From Candidatus Aminicenantota bacterium (GTDB lineage Bacteria > Acidobacteriota > Aminicenantia > Aminicenantales > Aminicenantaceae): a DNA stretch of 6,002 nucleotides. Where the stretch lies: assembly GCA_030627155.1 (NCBI GenBank), contig DAOUSP010000081.1, forward strand, positions 1 to 6,002. Reading direction: 5' to 3'. Each line of letters opens with the position of its first letter. Within the stretch, counting starts at the first letter, position 1. This document shows, one piece after another, positions 5,068 to 6,002 of this stretch. The notes beneath the pieces are model-generated. The model saw only the letters and a list, made by a program, of their open reading frames with translations, was not told the DNA's origin and made no database searches. Position numbers and translations under genes: made by a program.

Positions 5068-5942
5068 TACGAAGTATGACGGGCTTTGCTGAGAAGAAAT
5101 TCGATACCAAAGTATTATCAATAAAAATAAGCATTAGGAGTTTAAACCATCGTTTTTTTGACTGGTGTTACAGGGGAAGCCACATCGGAGAGGTTGAAAA
5201 TCGGTTAAGAGCTATTTGCCAGAGAATGATTAACAGGGGAAGAGTTGAAGTTCATATTGATGTGAAATATTTAGACCCGGAGAGATGGGGAATTTACATA
5301 AATGAGCCATTGTTAAAACAAATTCTGTCAACCGCACAAACACTCTCAGCAAAGTTTGACAATAAGCTTTACTTTTCATTAGAAAACCTGTTTAATCTTC
5401 CACAAATTATTGAGTTAAAAAACAAAAGTTTTAAAGAGGAAGAAATTCTTTTTTTAGAAAATTCTTTTGAAAAAACCATGAACATTCTAATAAAATGTCG
5501 TGAAAGAGAAGGAAGAGAGATAAAAAAGGAAATTCAGAGTTTCATTCGAAATATACAGAAAGCTGCCAGCCGGATAGAAAAACTTATGGACAGACAGCCT
5601 TCTCTAATTCAGGAGAGATTAGTGGAAAGATTGCGGGAACTTGGGTTGGAAGCGCCCTTTTCAGAGGAAAAAATAGTCCAGGAGGCAGCTTGTATTGCCC
5701 AGCGCTATGATATGTCTGAAGAAGTTGTGCGGTTAAAATTTCATTTGAATTATATCAAAGAGCTTCTATCTCTGGAGACATCCGAACCTGTCGGGAAAAA
5801 GCTTGATTTTATTGCTCAAGAGCTTTACCGGGAGGCAAACACGATTAATTCAAAGGCTCAGGATATTGCCATAATTAAAGAAAGTTTGGCTATAAAAAGT
5901 GGAATCGAAGGATTTCGTCAACAGGTTCAAAATTTAGAATGA
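5064..5942 (+). CDS. yicC: YicC/YloC-family endoribonuclease
   Basis: A 292-residue protein matching the full length of the YicC/YloC family (about 287-295), cytoplasmic endoribonucleases implicated in RNA turnover. Seen: the N-terminal signature MIRSMTGFAEKKF followed by an S-I-R-S-L-N-H-R-F-F-D segment (E. coli has E-M-R-S-V-N-Q-R-Y-L-E at this place), INRGRVEVHIDVKY about residues 56-69, a central helical region rich in Glu/Lys, AQRYDMSEEVVRLKFH (the ...QR.D..EE..RL motif), and the DUF1732 C-terminal block GKKLDFIAQELYREANTINSKA starting at G244. The C-terminus ends F-R-Q-Q-V-Q-N-L-E, close to the family's EQMREQIQNIE. The start is TTG, overlapping the exporter stop by four bases. It precedes gmk by 37 bases, a neighbour pairing common across bacteria, which supports the assignment. 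Confidence 0.93.
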   Translation: MIRSMTGFAEKKFDTKVLSIKISIRSLNHRFFDWCYRGSHIGEVENRLRAICQRMINRGRVEVHIDVKYLDPERWGIYINEPLLKQILSTAQTLSAKFDNKLYFSLENLFNLPQIIELKNKSFKEEEILFLENSFEKTMNILIKCREREGREIKKEIQSFIRNIQKAASRIEKLMDRQPSLIQERLVERLRELGLEAPFSEEKIVQEAACIAQRYDMSEEVVRLKFHLNYIKELLSLETSEPVGKKLDFIAQELYREANTINSKAQDIAIIKESLAIKSGIEGFRQQVQNLE

Positions 5943-5979
5943 AACATTTATTTTTAAATAGATAACTGCGAGAGAAATA

Positions 5980-6002
5980 ATGCTTTTCATTGTCACAGGG
6001 CC
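5980..6002 (+). CDS. gmk: Guanylate kinase, first codons only (3' truncated by window)
   Basis: Only 23 bases are in the window: ATG followed by codons for L-F-I-V-T-G-P. This fits the start of the guanylate kinase P-loop (typically ...LFVISGPSGxGKST), which phosphorylates GMP to GDP. Placement right after yicC on the same strand, the classic yicC-gmk order, is the main support. A modest purine-rich ribosome site (GAGAGAA, 5970-5976) precedes the ATG, and an in-frame TAG at 5959-5961 limits upstream starts. Any P-loop NTPase could start this way, so the call rests mainly on context. Confidence 0.65.

Noticed and set aside
5946..5959. ATTTA-TTTT-TAAAT hairpin between yicC and gmk as a terminator
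   Set aside because: Only five A/T pairs, no following T-run, and yicC-gmk are expected to be co-transcribed.
1..6002. CRISPR array, insertion sequence, toxin-antitoxin or phage-defence system
   Set aside because: No regularly spaced repeats, transposase, terminal inverted repeats or known defence domains are visible; the small basic protein at 1994 resembles DUF465 and has no paired toxin.

Overview
This window looks like an AT-rich chromosomal segment of a Gram-negative (two-membrane) bacterium. The evidence is an outer-membrane beta-barrel of the FadL/OMPP1 family, an MsbA-type lipid exporter, a UDP-glucose pyrophosphorylase and a YdcH/DUF465-type small protein, all diderm-associated. Several genes use rare or weak starts (CTG for galU, TTG for yicC, GTG/ATG without a clear ribosome site for the exporter). 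The phylum cannot be fixed from this sequence. The mix of FadL-like porin and a short-gap yicC-gmk pair would suit an uncultured lineage such as Aminicenantes or Acidobacteriota, but that is a guess from memory and not a result.

Layout. (1) 1-731: the C-terminal two-thirds or less of a FadL-family porin, whose start lies outside the window. (2) 767-1630: galU, 35 bases downstream and probably in the same transcript, with an inverted repeat joining the porin stop codon to the galU ribosome site. (3) 1625-1680: an AT-rich inverted repeat with T-runs on both strands, a candidate bidirectional terminator. (4) 1717-1789: tRNA-Phe(GAA) on the minus strand, read from a near-consensus promoter at 1826-1854 with an AT-rich UP-like element. 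(5) 1907-1979: a structured untranslated leader. (6) 1994 to the window end: a compact plus-strand operon of a DUF465-like small protein, an aspartate-semialdehyde-dehydrogenase-like protein that has lost its catalytic residues, an MsbA-type ABC exporter, a YicC-family endoribonuclease and the first codons of guanylate kinase (gmk).

How the genes work together. The porin, galU and the exporter all serve the envelope: outer-membrane uptake, UDP-sugar supply, and lipid or lipid A-core flipping. yicC-gmk is a widely conserved housekeeping pair (RNA turnover and nucleotide metabolism). In the downstream operon the gaps are 14 bases, 0 bases, a 4-base overlap, and 37 bases, so the five genes are likely co-transcribed and partly translationally coupled. 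No mobile element, CRISPR array, integrase or defence system is visible. The least ordinary items are the catalytically dead Asd-like protein fixed between DUF465 and msbA, the CTG start of galU, and the leader before the DUF465 gene, which can fold into a bulged hairpin whose loop pairs with its own 5' flank (a potential pseudoknot).
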